A stretch of DNA of 64,000 bases from Cytophagales bacterium (GTDB lineage Bacteria; Bacteroidota; Bacteroidia; Cytophagales; 172606-1). The stretch covers positions 401,854 to 465,853 of the forward strand of contig JAUJMU010000002.1 in the NCBI GenBank assembly GCA_030446715.1, in the 5' to 3' direction. Under the pieces are notes generated by a model. The model made no database searches. It saw only the letters and a list, made by a program, of their open reading frames with translations, and was not told the origin of the DNA. Below, piece after piece: positions 28,388 through 35,814 of the stretch. Both the position numbers and the translations under genes were made by a program. The stretch's first letter is position 1, and each line of letters begins with the position of its first letter.

Positions 28388-29686
28388 ATGACTTACGAAA
28401 ACAGCCTTTCCTTTGCCCGGCAGCTGGATGCGGAAGATCCCCTGAGGGAGTTCCGGAGCCGGTTCTTTATTCCGGAAGTGGAAGGCAAAGAGGCCATTTA
28501 CCTGTGCGGCAATTCGCTGGGGCTGCAGCCAAAGTCCGCCAGGGATGCCGTGGAACGGGAACTGGAGCACTGGCAGAAGCTGGCCGTGGAAGGGCATTTT
28601 GAGGGCCGGCAGCCCTGGCTCACTTACCACAAACAGTTTAAGGAGCCCATCGGCCAACTGGTGGGTGCCCTGCCGCACGAGACCGTAGTCATGAACAATC
28701 TGACGGCCAACCTGCACCTGCTGATGACCTCCTTTTACCAGCCCACGCCGGATCGGTACAAGGTGCTGATGGAAGGCGGTGCTTTTCCTTCGGATCAGTA
28801 CGCGGTGGAGAGTCAGGCAGCCCTGCACGGATTCAGTCCGGAAGAGGCAATCGTTGAAGTTCACCCAAGACCCGGCGAGTACACCCTCCGGACGGAAGAC
28901 ATCACGCGGACCATTGAGGAGCACGCCGGTTCGCTGGCCCTGGTGCTGTTCGGGGGAATCAACTACTACACGGGCCAGGTATTCGACATGGAAGCCATTG
29001 CCAAAGCCGCTCACCGGGCGGGTGCCAGAGTGGGCTTCGACCTTGCCCACGCCATCGGCAACGTGCCGGTGCACCTGCACGACTGGGAGGCCGATTTTGC
29101 AGTGTGGTGTTCCTACAAATACCTGAATTCTGGTCCGGGAGGTGTGGCAGGTGCTTTTGTGCACGAAAAACACGCCGACAGCCGGTTACCCCGGCTGGCC
29201 GGCTGGTGGGGCTACGATGAGGAGTCGCGTTTTCAGATGCAGAAAGGCTTCAGACCCATGTACGGCGCTGACGGCTGGCAATTGTCCAACGGCCCGATCC
29301 TGCTGATGGCTCCCCACCAAGCCGCCCTTGCTATTTTTCAGGAGGCCGGAATGGAGAATCTGAGGGCAAAAAGCAAAAAACTTACCGGCTACCTCGAGTT
29401 TATCCTGACCTCCGGTTCGCTTTTAAAAGAATATATTCAGATCATCACACCGGCTCAGCCTGAGTGGCGCGGCTGCCAGTTATCCCTGCTCCTGCCCCGG
29501 ATCGGCAAAAAGGTATTTGAGCAGATCAGTAAGGCAGGCGTAACCGGCGACTGGCGCGAACCGGACGTGATCCGGCTGTCACCGATACCGCTGTACAACA
29601 GCTTTGAAGACGTTTTCCGCTGCGGGCAGATATTGTCCCAAGGCATCAGGGCGGTGGAAGGAGAAGGGACGAGCCATGAGATTTAA
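28388..29686 (+). CDS. kynU: Kynureninase
   Basis: 432 residues from the ATG at 28388 (MTYENSLSFARQLD); an upstream ATG at 28343 would add 15 residues including the palindrome-derived sequence and is less likely. Family motifs: YLCGNSLGLQPKSA, the PLP-site segment FDLAHAIGN and the lysine in CSYKYLNSGPGG (Lys244), and LAGWWGYDE. Kynureninase is a PLP enzyme that splits (3-hydroxy)kynurenine into (3-hydroxy)anthranilate and alanine. It sits between haaO and kmo, so the three cover kynurenine to 2-amino-3-carboxymuconate semialdehyde. Confidence 0.96.
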   Translation: MTYENSLSFARQLDAEDPLREFRSRFFIPEVEGKEAIYLCGNSLGLQPKSARDAVERELEHWQKLAVEGHFEGRQPWLTYHKQFKEPIGQLVGALPHETVVMNNLTANLHLLMTSFYQPTPDRYKVLMEGGAFPSDQYAVESQAALHGFSPEEAIVEVHPRPGEYTLRTEDITRTIEEHAGSLALVLFGGINYYTGQVFDMEAIAKAAHRAGARVGFDLAHAIGNVPVHLHDWEADFAVWCSYKYLNSGPGGVAGAFVHEKHADSRLPRLAGWWGYDEESRFQMQKGFRPMYGADGWQLSNGPILLMAPHQAALAIFQEAGMENLRAKSKKLTGYLEFILTSGSLLKEYIQIITPAQPEWRGCQLSLLLPRIGKKVFEQISKAGVTGDWREPDVIRLSPIPLYNSFEDVFRCGQILSQGIRAVEGEGTSHEI

Positions 29687-29747
29687 AACTGAACTCATCC
29701 GATACCTGATCAGGAAGGCGTCCGGATCATTTTCATTATTGAAAAAA

Positions 29748-29900
29748 GCTAACCGCTAAGCAGTCAACTGTACCGACAAATGAGGTTGTTAATTATTCAG
29801 TAAACAAAAACCCACCCCTAACCCCTCCAGGGAGGGGAACCTGTTGCAACAACCTTACTTGTCAGTACAGCTAACCGCTAACCGCTAACCGCTAACCGCT
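29748..29900. repeat. Composite repeat: inverted arms flanked by GCTAACCGCTAA and a 7-bp tandem array
   Basis: Between kynU and kmo, arms 29768-29790 and 29848-29870 are inverted copies with three differences in 23. They enclose a C-rich segment (CCCACCCCTAACCCCTCC, with a CCCCTCC/GGAGGGG hairpin). GCTAACCGCTAA occurs on both sides (29748-29759, 29870-29881), and on the right the unit GCTAACC is repeated 4.4 times (29870-29900). The array ends 7 bp before the kmo ATG. Confidence 0.65.
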
Positions 29901-29907
29901 TTTTATT

Positions 29908-31272
29908 ATGAACATAACCGTCATGGGCGCGGGACTCGTAGGGTCGCTGTTGTCCGTTTTACTGGCCCGGCGCGGACACCGGGTTAACCTCTTCGAAAAA
30001 CGCCCCGATCTGCGGGTTTCGCAGTGGGAAGACGGCCGCACGATCAACCTGGCGATGAGTGAGCGGGGCTGGCGGGCTCTGCGTCTGGTGGGGCTTGAAG
30101 ATGCCGCCAAAGAATTTGCCATTCCCATGCGCGGAAGGATGATGCATGACCCCGCCGGCAAACTTACCTTCCAGCCCTACGGCACCAACAACGAGTGCAT
30201 CTACTCCGTTTCGCGGAGTCTGCTCAACCGCCTCCTGATGAATCTGGCGGAAGAAAGCGGCGTACACCTGCACTTTGAAAAGAAATGCACCGGCGTGGAC
30301 CTCGCTGATGCCTCCGTGCAGATCACTGACCTGCATACGAATGCGACCCGTACGGTACACGCCGATTTTCTTTTCGGTTCCGACGGCGCTTTTTCGGCCG
30401 TGCGGGCCGCCATGATGCGGCACAACCGTTTCAATTACGAGCAGTATTTTATCGAACACGGCTACAAGGAACTGACCATTCCGGCCCGGCCCGACGGCAC
30501 CTGGGACATTGACAAACACGCCCTGCACATCTGGCCCCGGGGCCATTACATGCTCATTGCGCTGCCCAACCCCGACGGCACCTTTACCTGCACGCTGTTT
30601 TTCCCCTTCAGCGGTGATCCCTCGTTTGCCTCCATCCGGACCCGCGAAGATCTGCTCCGGTTTTTCCGGCAGAACTTCCCCGACGTGCTCCCGCTCATGC
30701 CGGACGTAGCGGAGGAATATTTCCGGAACCCGCTGTCGTCACTGGTGACGGTACGCTGCTGGCCGTGGGTGTACCAGAACCGGGCAATTCTGATCGGCGA
30801 TGCAGCCCACGCGGTGGTGCCTTTTTATGGTCAGGGCATGAATGCCGGATTTGAGGATTGCGTCATTCTTGATCAACTGCTCGGAGAACACCCCGGCGAG
30901 TGGGCCCGCATTTTTGACCAGTACCAGCGGACCCGCAAACCGAACGCGGATGCCATTGCGGAACTAGCGTTGCAGAACTTTACCGAAATGCGCGACAAAG
31001 TGGCCGACCCGGCATTTCTGCTCCGCAAAAAGATTGAGGCCCACCTCCACCGGCACTACCCCGACCTGTGGACTCCCCTCTATACAATGATTGCCTTTAC
31101 CAACATTCCGTACGCTGAGGCAATGGCCCTTGGCCGCCAACAAGACCGGTTCATGAACAGCATTATGGCCATTCCCGATATCCACAGCCAGTGGCCGGAA
31201 TTGGATTACGAATCAATCCTGAAGGAAAATCTGGTCCACCACTCCCCGGCGCAGAGTATACTGAATTACTGA
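29908..31272 (+). CDS. kmo: Kynurenine 3-monooxygenase
   Basis: 454 residues, a flavoprotein hydroxylase. The FAD dinucleotide fold is at the start (VMGAGLVGS, Gly7/9/12), a WEDGRTINLAMSERGWRAL substrate-site segment follows, and the second FAD motif GDAAHAVVPFYGQGMNAGFED is near residue 297. The C-terminal quarter (from about 370) with hydrophobic stretches is present as in other KMOs. The enzyme uses NADPH and O2 to make 3-hydroxykynurenine, the substrate of kynU. It is the third gene of the cluster, separated by a repeat-filled gap of 221 bp. Confidence 0.95.
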   Translation: MNITVMGAGLVGSLLSVLLARRGHRVNLFEKRPDLRVSQWEDGRTINLAMSERGWRALRLVGLEDAAKEFAIPMRGRMMHDPAGKLTFQPYGTNNECIYSVSRSLLNRLLMNLAEESGVHLHFEKKCTGVDLADASVQITDLHTNATRTVHADFLFGSDGAFSAVRAAMMRHNRFNYEQYFIEHGYKELTIPARPDGTWDIDKHALHIWPRGHYMLIALPNPDGTFTCTLFFPFSGDPSFASIRTREDLLRFFRQNFPDVLPLMPDVAEEYFRNPLSSLVTVRCWPWVYQNRAILIGDAAHAVVPFYGQGMNAGFEDCVILDQLLGEHPGEWARIFDQYQRTRKPNADAIAELALQNFTEMRDKVADPAFLLRKKIEAHLHRHYPDLWTPLYTMIAFTNIPYAEAMALGRQQDRFMNSIMAIPDIHSQWPELDYESILKENLVHHSPAQSILNY

Positions 31273-31321
31273 AGGATTGAGGGACTGAATTATTGAAAAT
31301 TTGATATTTGATATTTGAATT

Positions 31322-32026
31322 TCAGTCCTGTCCGAGCAGCACTTCCGAAACGTTCGGTATACTGCCGATTTCGCGGAAGAGTGGCTTGAGGGCAATCACG
31401 TCAGGCATCTTCACCGAAAACCTGACCTGACTCTTGTTCTCATCCAGCATTTGCTTCACGCTGAGCGTCAGGTACCGGATTTTGTACCTGTGCAGAATCT
31501 GAACCACTGCATCAGTTTCAAAATCAGCCGATTTAAAGTGTACCCGCAGCACTTTATTGCTGATGTCCGGAAAGTACTTCCTCTCCACCCGGCTCAGCAC
31601 GATCAGTACGAACAGCACCACCATAGCACCCAGCAAGGCGCCCCAGTACAGCCCCGCTCCTACCGCCAGTCCGATAGCCGCCGATATCCAGATGGTTGCC
31701 GCCGTGGTGAGGCCGCGCACATTGGCGCCGAGCCGGAAAATAGCCCCGGCCCCGAGAAAGCCGATTCCGGAAACGACCTGAGCGGCCAGCCGGCCGGGGT
31801 CGCCATTGGGAAAGTTGGTGAAAGTCTGGGGAATGTAGATGGAAACCAGCATGATCAGGGTGCTGCCGAGGGTGATCAGGATGTGCGTCCGCAGACCGGC
31901 CGGCTGATAGCGGCTTTCCCGTTCCAGTCCGATTGCCCCGCCCAGGATCAGGCTGAGGATCAGCCGCAGCAGGACAGACTCCAGATTGATCTGGGTATTG
32001 GTAAATATTTCGTAAATCCAATTCAT
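31322..32026 (-). CDS. MgtC/SapB-family inner-membrane protein
   Basis: 234 residues from the ATG at 32026 (MNWIYEIFTN); the frame extends upstream but the added part is not typical. Signature sequences: LILSLILGGAIGLERESRYQPAGLRTHILITLGSTLIML, VVSGIGFLGAGAIFRLG and GLTTAATIWISAAIGLAVGAG, giving four to five membrane segments. Residues of about 150-234 form an ACT-like cytosolic domain (VLRVHFKS ... VRFSVKMPDVIALKPLFREIGSIPNVSEV). The family is tied to magnesium or acid stress in other bacteria; the role here is not known. It converges on kmo. Confidence 0.9.
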   Translation of the reverse strand: MNWIYEIFTNTQINLESVLLRLILSLILGGAIGLERESRYQPAGLRTHILITLGSTLIMLVSIYIPQTFTNFPNGDPGRLAAQVVSGIGFLGAGAIFRLGANVRGLTTAATIWISAAIGLAVGAGLYWGALLGAMVVLFVLIVLSRVERKYFPDISNKVLRVHFKSADFETDAVVQILHRYKIRYLTLSVKQMLDENKSQVRFSVKMPDVIALKPLFREIGSIPNVSEVLLGQD

Positions 32027-32148
32027 CAGGTTGCCAGTTAGCAAAATCCAGGAGCCGCACCTTTCGGGTAAACTTTTGGCAAAAATACGGAGATCCGGCC
32101 GGGCATGTTTGAAAGGAAGCAGAAGCTTGCCTATATTCACCGGCGCAC

Positions 32149-33096
32149 ATGATTGAAGTCCGGAACGTCAGCAAATCTTTTGGTTCACTCAGGGCAGTGG
32201 ATAACTTGTCGTTTACGGTAGCGGAAGGCGAAAAGCTGGTTTTGCTCGGCACCAGTGGATGCGGTAAAACCACCACCCTCAAAATGCTCAACCGGCTGAC
32301 TGAAGCCGACAGCGGCCAGATTCTGATCAACGGCGTCAGCATCCGCGAAAGCCCCCCCGAGATGCTTCGCCGGGGAATCGGCTACGTGATTCAGCAGGCC
32401 GGGCTTTTCCCCCATTATACCGTTTTTGAAAACATTGCGATGGTCCCGCGGCTGCTTGGCTGGCCTGAAGATCAGATCAGGGAAAGAGTAATCAACCTCC
32501 TGACGGTGATGGGGCTTCCGCCGGAAGGTTTCGCCGCCAAACGACCCGCCCAACTCAGCGGCGGCCAGGCGCAGCGGGTAGGCCTTGCCCGGGCCATGGC
32601 TGCCAATCCGCCGGTAATTCTGATGGATGAACCCTTCGGTGCACTTGACGGCGTAACCCGCAGCCGCCTCCGCGATGAGTTTACAGGCCTCAGGGAGTGG
32701 CAGGAGAAAACCATTGTGCTGGTAACGCACGACGTAACGGAAGCCTTCCTGCTGGCCGACCGCATTGCCCTCATGGACCGGGGCACCGTTCAGCAAATTG
32801 GCGTGCCCGAAAAACTGCTGCTTTATCCCGCCAGCGATTTCGTCCGGAAGTTTTTTGACCACCAGCGGCTTCAGCTCACCCTGATGGTAAAATCCCTGCG
32901 CGAACTGATGTCCGGACTTTCGTGGCTGCCGGAATCCGGTCCGGAAGCGCCGGTTGTGGAGGCTTCGGCCAGCCTGTGGGAAGTACTGGAAACGCTTCAG
33001 GGCTCCGGTGCCCAGACAGTGGGAATCCGGGACGTGGAAGGCATCCGGTACATTCACCGGCGGGACTTGCTGGCGGCGGCTTTTGATCCGGCCTAA
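32149..33096 (+). CDS. ABC transporter ATPase, OpuCA/ProV-like, with shortened C-terminal domain
   Basis: 315 residues. Walker A GTSGCGKTT (about 34-42), Q-loop QQAGLFPHYTV, signature LSGGQAQRVGLARA, Walker B VILMDEPFGALD and switch VLVTHD are intact. The sequence is closest to the ATPases of betaine/choline/carnitine-type importers (VTHDVTEAFLLADRIALMDRG, PEKLLLYPASDFVRKFF). These normally end in two CBS domains; here only about 65 residues remain after the ATPase core, with one CBS-like stretch (ASLWEVLETLQGSGAQTVGIRDVEG). No permease or binding protein lies next to it. Its end overlaps the convergent acyl-CoA reductase gene by 4 bp. Confidence 0.88.
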   Translation: MIEVRNVSKSFGSLRAVDNLSFTVAEGEKLVLLGTSGCGKTTTLKMLNRLTEADSGQILINGVSIRESPPEMLRRGIGYVIQQAGLFPHYTVFENIAMVPRLLGWPEDQIRERVINLLTVMGLPPEGFAAKRPAQLSGGQAQRVGLARAMAANPPVILMDEPFGALDGVTRSRLRDEFTGLREWQEKTIVLVTHDVTEAFLLADRIALMDRGTVQQIGVPEKLLLYPASDFVRKFFDHQRLQLTLMVKSLRELMSGLSWLPESGPEAPVVEASASLWEVLETLQGSGAQTVGIRDVEGIRYIHRRDLLAAAFDPA

Positions 33097-34100
33097 AGCG
33101 AAAGCAGAAACGCAATTGTATCCACCCGGTCGGCGTAATCCCAGAGGTGCGGCCGCTGGGCCTGGCCAAAGTCTACTCCCCCGTACACCCCGCCGCCGGA
33201 CACCACGCACTGGATTTTGGGCGCAGCCGCATCCAGTTTCTGCTGCAGTTCTGCCGGATTACGCCAGGTTTCGTAGTACACCACCGACACCGGCGACACA
33301 AGGGCTTCACTTTCGTGCAGGAGCAAAAACCCGCTGTCGAGGTGAGGCAGTGAATTGATCAGGTAGATGGACTTGTTGTAATCGTAGTTGTTGACGTATT
33401 TGTTGTGGTGAATCACCTGGGCAAATTCACCCTGATTTTCAAAAAAGAGGTCAAAATCGTAGCCCTCCGGCACGAACAGCTTGGAAACATTGCGGCACCC
33501 CAACCCAAAATACTGAAAAATGTCCCGGCCCAGCGCAGCCAGTTGGTGCGCCGTTTCTTCTCCGGTCAGCACGGCGCAGGACGTGCGGTTCTGGCGGATG
33601 ATGTGGGGCTTTTTGCCGAAATAGTAGTGGAAATACCGGGCCGAGTTGTCGCTGCCGGTGGCGATGACCGCATCGGCGTCGTTGAGCCGATCGGCAAACA
33701 CCAGAAACGGGGCAAAAGCCGGTTCCACTTCCAGCAGCAGCCCTCCGATGGCATTGAGCAGGAATGGGTCCTGCGAACTGAGTTTGGCGTGCAGGATGTG
33801 TCCGCTGATCAGCACGGAAAGCATGTCGTGAAAGCCCGCTGCCGGAATATTACCCGCCATGACTACCCCGACTTTGCGGGGCTGGACCTCCCCGAATGAA
33901 TACCGCCCTACCCATTGCCGCAACTCGTCGGGTTGAAGGTACTTCCGGATTCCCTCCAGTGCCAACTGCACGTTTTCCGGAGTGAGCCAGTTGTTCCGGG
34001 CTCTGGCCAGCGTGTACCATTCGTAGCGGGTCTCTTCGGGTAAGGTTTCTATTCTGGTCCCCAGTTGGGTGAATGCGTTTATTCTCTCTTCTGTATTCAT
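33093..34100 (-). CDS. LuxC-type acyl-CoA reductase
   Basis: 335 residues. The N-terminal helical part (NAFTQLGTRIETLP ... NWLTPENVQLALEGI) and the NAD(P)-binding and catalytic parts (VGVVMAGNIPAAGFHDMLSVLISGH, VIATGSDNSARYFHYYFGKKPHIIRQNRTSCAVL, FGLGCRNVSKLFVP with catalytic Cys202) match the acyl-CoA reductase family that includes LuxC. Such enzymes reduce acyl-CoA to aldehyde. In Bacteroidota the family often sits beside a ferredoxin gene, as here (34910-35257), but the true substrate is not established. It has no luxD/luxE/luxAB neighbours. Confidence 0.9.
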   Translation of the reverse strand: MNTEERINAFTQLGTRIETLPEETRYEWYTLARARNNWLTPENVQLALEGIRKYLQPDELRQWVGRYSFGEVQPRKVGVVMAGNIPAAGFHDMLSVLISGHILHAKLSSQDPFLLNAIGGLLLEVEPAFAPFLVFADRLNDADAVIATGSDNSARYFHYYFGKKPHIIRQNRTSCAVLTGEETAHQLAALGRDIFQYFGLGCRNVSKLFVPEGYDFDLFFENQGEFAQVIHHNKYVNNYDYNKSIYLINSLPHLDSGFLLLHESEALVSPVSVVYYETWRNPAELQQKLDAAAPKIQCVVSGGGVYGGVDFGQAQRPHLWDYADRVDTIAFLLSL

Positions 34101-34310
34101 ACCTCAATCAACAGCATACCGGAATAAAAAGTGTTGGTGCCGCTGCCTTTCTGGCGCAAATGAACGAATATTTCCGGGGTCCGTGGCTTTACCCTTGCCT
34201 GAATGCCGGGAAATCAACAAAATGATCTGATTGGGGACGGATCTCCCGAACGCTTCTCCCCTCTCTTCCGTATATCTCCAAAATTTTAGTACTTCTTTTC
34301 TCCGCCGCCC

Positions 34311-34532
34311 ATGAAAGCCTGGTGTTTCCTGAACCGCTCTTTTCCGAACCTCAAGCTTATTGAGGGCCAGATTTACGAGATAACCTTTGACCTGCTCCCC
34401 GAAAACAGCCAGATTCTGATCGAAACTCCGGAAGGACGGGTACTGGTCAATAACTGGGATGAATTCCACAAACACTGGAAGGTAGACAGGATCACGGACG
34501 AAAAGGCCGTACCCAAAAGCAGTCAATCCTGA
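34311..34532 (+). CDS. Small protein of unknown function
   Basis: 73 residues, MKAWCFLNRSFPNLKLIEGQ then YEITFDLLPENSQILIETPEGRVLVNNWDEFHKHWKV. The alternation of short strands and the WDEFHKHWKV end suggest a small beta-rich fold. It lies alone between the divergent acyl-CoA reductase and the ferredoxin. I do not recognise the family. No signal peptide. Confidence 0.5.
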   Translation: MKAWCFLNRSFPNLKLIEGQIYEITFDLLPENSQILIETPEGRVLVNNWDEFHKHWKVDRITDEKAVPKSSQS

Positions 34533-34676
34533 TCAGACACCGGGACTCTGAAAGATTACCCGAATGGGCGCACCAACTCTGCAAGGACAGTTTTCCCGGT
34601 TCGGCTACGGACACGGCTTGGATGCCAGCTTAAACTATACTATGTATATAGGAATTAAAATATAAAATCCTGATGC

Positions 34677-34708
34677 TTTGACTTATGTCCTGAGTACTAT
34701 TACCTTTG
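34677..34708 (+). promoter_or_regulatory. Consensus promoter upstream of the ferredoxin region
   Basis: TTTG (34677-34680) and TACCTTTG (34701-34708) are 20 bp apart, a perfect Bacteroidota consensus. Transcription would start near 34715. A 30-codon frame follows (ATG 34745, stop 34835-34837; starts MNYDFKTFQVRG) before the ferredoxin's own promoter. Otherwise the gap 34533-34909 shows no gene. Confidence 0.5.
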
Positions 34709-34744
34709 CCGGAACGTCGTATCCCTTCTACTTGTTTTATAAAA

Positions 34745-34837
34745 ATGAATTATGACTTCAAAACCTTTCAGGTTAGGGGGAATAGCAGAACAGGTGGTTT
34801 GATGGGCACTTATCCGGGGATGCTTTGCGCCTTTTAA
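34745..34837 (+). CDS. Possible 30-residue small ORF behind a consensus promoter
   Basis: The frame starts about 30 nt after the expected start of transcription from 34677-34708 and encodes MNYDFKTFQVRG...GTYPGMLCAF. I do not recognise it. It may be a leader peptide or only a piece of a longer ferredoxin leader. Confidence 0.2.
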   Translation: MNYDFKTFQVRGNSRTGGLMGTYPGMLCAF

Positions 34838-34857
34838 ACTTTCTATCCGTATTTTTG
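34824..34857 (+). promoter_or_regulatory. Promoter of the ferredoxin gene
   Basis: TTTG (34824-34827) and TATTTTTG (34850-34857) are 22 bp apart; the ferredoxin ATG follows 53 bp later. Confidence 0.55.
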
Positions 34858-34909
34858 TTTTTCGGGTAAAACCTTTTACAACAGATAAATACAAAAAAGC
34901 TAAGTTCAC

Positions 34910-35257
34910 ATGGCTATAATGATCACTGATGAATGCATCAACTGCGGTGCATGCGAACCTGAATGCCCCAATACGGCCATCTACGAAGGTGGCGTGGAAT
35001 GGACCTGGGCAGGCGGGACGAAACTGAAAGAAGTAGAACTGGCTGACGGAGCCACCATTGACGGCAAAACACCTCAGGACCCGTTGTCCAACGAATATTA
35101 CTATATCGTATCCGATAAATGTACTGAGTGCATGGGTTTTCACGAAGAACCGCAGTGCGCTGCCGTTTGTCCGGTGGATTGCTGCGTGGATGATCCTGAT
35201 TACCGCGAAACGGAGGAAGAACTGCTGGGCAAGAAGGCGTGGATGCACGGGGAATAA
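34910..35257 (+). CDS. 2[4Fe-4S] ferredoxin
   Basis: 115 residues. First cluster motif Cys9, 12, 15 and 19-Pro ([12 protein letters not shown]); second motif Cys71, 74, 83 and 87-Pro ([18 protein letters not shown]), with eight residues between the second and third Cys as in the Allochromatium-type ferredoxins. A 50-residue insertion lies between the two motifs. A short acidic tail follows. The protein carries electrons at low potential in the cytoplasm. It is near and divergent from the acyl-CoA reductase gene, which may be functionally linked. Its own promoter is at 34824-34857 and a hairpin follows at 35274. Confidence 0.95.
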   Translation: MAIMITDECINCGACEPECPNTAIYEGGVEWTWAGGTKLKEVELADGATIDGKTPQDPLSNEYYYIVSDKCTECMGFHEEPQCAAVCPVDCCVDDPDYRETEEELLGKKAWMHGE

Positions 35258-35273
35258 AACATCGGTAAGCAAA

Positions 35274-35304
35274 AAAATCCGTGGCTGTGCCCGGCCCGGA
35301 TTTT
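35274..35304 (+). terminator. Probable terminator of the ferredoxin gene
   Basis: Arms 35274-35281 and 35297-35304 (AAAATCCG/CGGATTTT) around a 15-nt GC-rich loop, ending in TTTT, 17 bp after the stop codon. Confidence 0.5.
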
Positions 35305-35327
35305 CCGCCAAAATTTTGATTGGGGTA

Positions 35328-35358
35328 TTTGCATAATCAGCCGGAAACCTTACTTTTG
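35328..35358 (+). promoter_or_regulatory. Promoter of tRNA-Glu
   Basis: TTTG (35328-35331), 19 bp, TACTTTTG (35351-35358): an exact consensus, 18 bp before the tRNA. Confidence 0.65.
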
Positions 35359-35375
35359 CATCACAATTCAAAAAT

Positions 35376-35447
35376 GGCCCGTTAGTGCAGCGGTTATCAC
35401 GCCTCCCTTTCACGGAGGAAACACGGGTTCGAGTCCCGTACGGGCTA
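35376..35447 (+). tRNA. tRNA-Glu (UUC)
   Basis: 72 nt including the discriminator A. The acceptor arms GGCCCGU/ACGGGCU pair (first pair G-U), the anticodon stem CCTCC/GGAGG encloses the loop CTTTCAC with anticodon TTC, and the T arm ACGGG TTCGAGT CCCGT is intact. CCA is not encoded. A terminator follows, and mobile DNA lies directly downstream. Confidence 0.95.
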
Positions 35448-35461
35448 CGAAAATGAATGAG

Positions 35462-35490
35462 AGCACGCTAAAAACGTGCTTTTTTTGTTT
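35462..35490 (+). terminator. Terminator of the tRNA gene
   Basis: AGCACG (35462-35467) pairs with CGTGCT (35475-35480), followed by a T-run. Confidence 0.7.
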
Positions 35491-35502
35491 CTGGTAGTGC
35501 GC

Positions 35503-35676
35503 TGATGCCCAAATTTCAACAATTAGTCAGAAATGTTTTACCATTTCTGGAAAAGATATACAGCCCTTTTTGCTACCAGATTGATACCGGCTTTATTGCC
35601 TCTGAAAAACGAACTTCAGCAGGCAATGAGAGCAAAATACGACCTTGTTTACAACCGGAAGGGCATTCAACTTAGG
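35503..35676 (+). CDS. Doubtful 57-residue ORF ending at the MITE
   Basis: The frame starts MPKFQQLVRNVLPFLEKIY and ends in the first bases of the MITE. Without the MITE it would stop at nearly the same place (TAA formed by the target site). I do not recognise it; it may be a remnant of an element integrated next to the tRNA. Confidence 0.2.
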
Positions 35677-35785
35677 TAGTGCTACAAATAGGGTGCTACC
35701 TGAATTTGAAAACTTGGTTCAATGTGGTATTAAGGGTGGTTTTGAACTTGGAGCAGCACCCTATTTGTAGCACTACCTCAACTTA
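35667..35785. mobile_element. MITE with perfect 23-bp terminal inverted repeats and 8-bp target duplication
   Basis: The element itself is 35675-35777 (103 bp). Its ends 35675-35697 and 35755-35777 are exact inverted copies (GGTAGTGCTACAAATAGGGT... and reverse). TCAACTTA is directly repeated on both outer sides (35667-35674 and 35778-35785), which is the mark of transposition. The 57-bp centre has no coding capacity. GG ends with an 8-bp duplication fit several transposase families (IS6, ISL3, IS1595 groups), so the parent element is not identified; the IS next to it has different ends. Confidence 0.88.
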
Positions 35786-35814
35786 AACCTTCAGATAAAG
35801 CGTTGATCCAAATT

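Noticed and set aside
28244-29173. 309-codon minus-strand frame opposite kynU
   Set aside because: Antisense shadow; the plus strand encodes kynureninase with intact motifs.
29870-29900. GCTAACC array as a telomere-like or CRISPR array
   Set aside because: The unit is 7 bp with only 4.4 copies and no spacers; simple slippage is enough.
33093-33096. ABC ATPase and acyl-CoA reductase as a translationally coupled pair
   Set aside because: The 4-bp overlap is between the ends of convergent genes, so no coupling is possible.
32185-33210. 341-codon minus-strand frame opposite the ABC ATPase
   Set aside because: Antisense shadow; the Walker and signature motifs are on the plus strand.
34104-34526. 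140-codon minus-strand frame upstream of the acyl-CoA reductase
   Set aside because: Composition is unlike a protein gene and it overlaps the more plausible small gene 34311-34532 on the plus strand.
35674-35778. Inverted repeat as a transcription terminator or CRISPR-like repeat
   Set aside because: The 23-bp arms with 57-bp spacing and flanking 8-bp direct repeats are the marks of a transposed element; there are no regular spacers.
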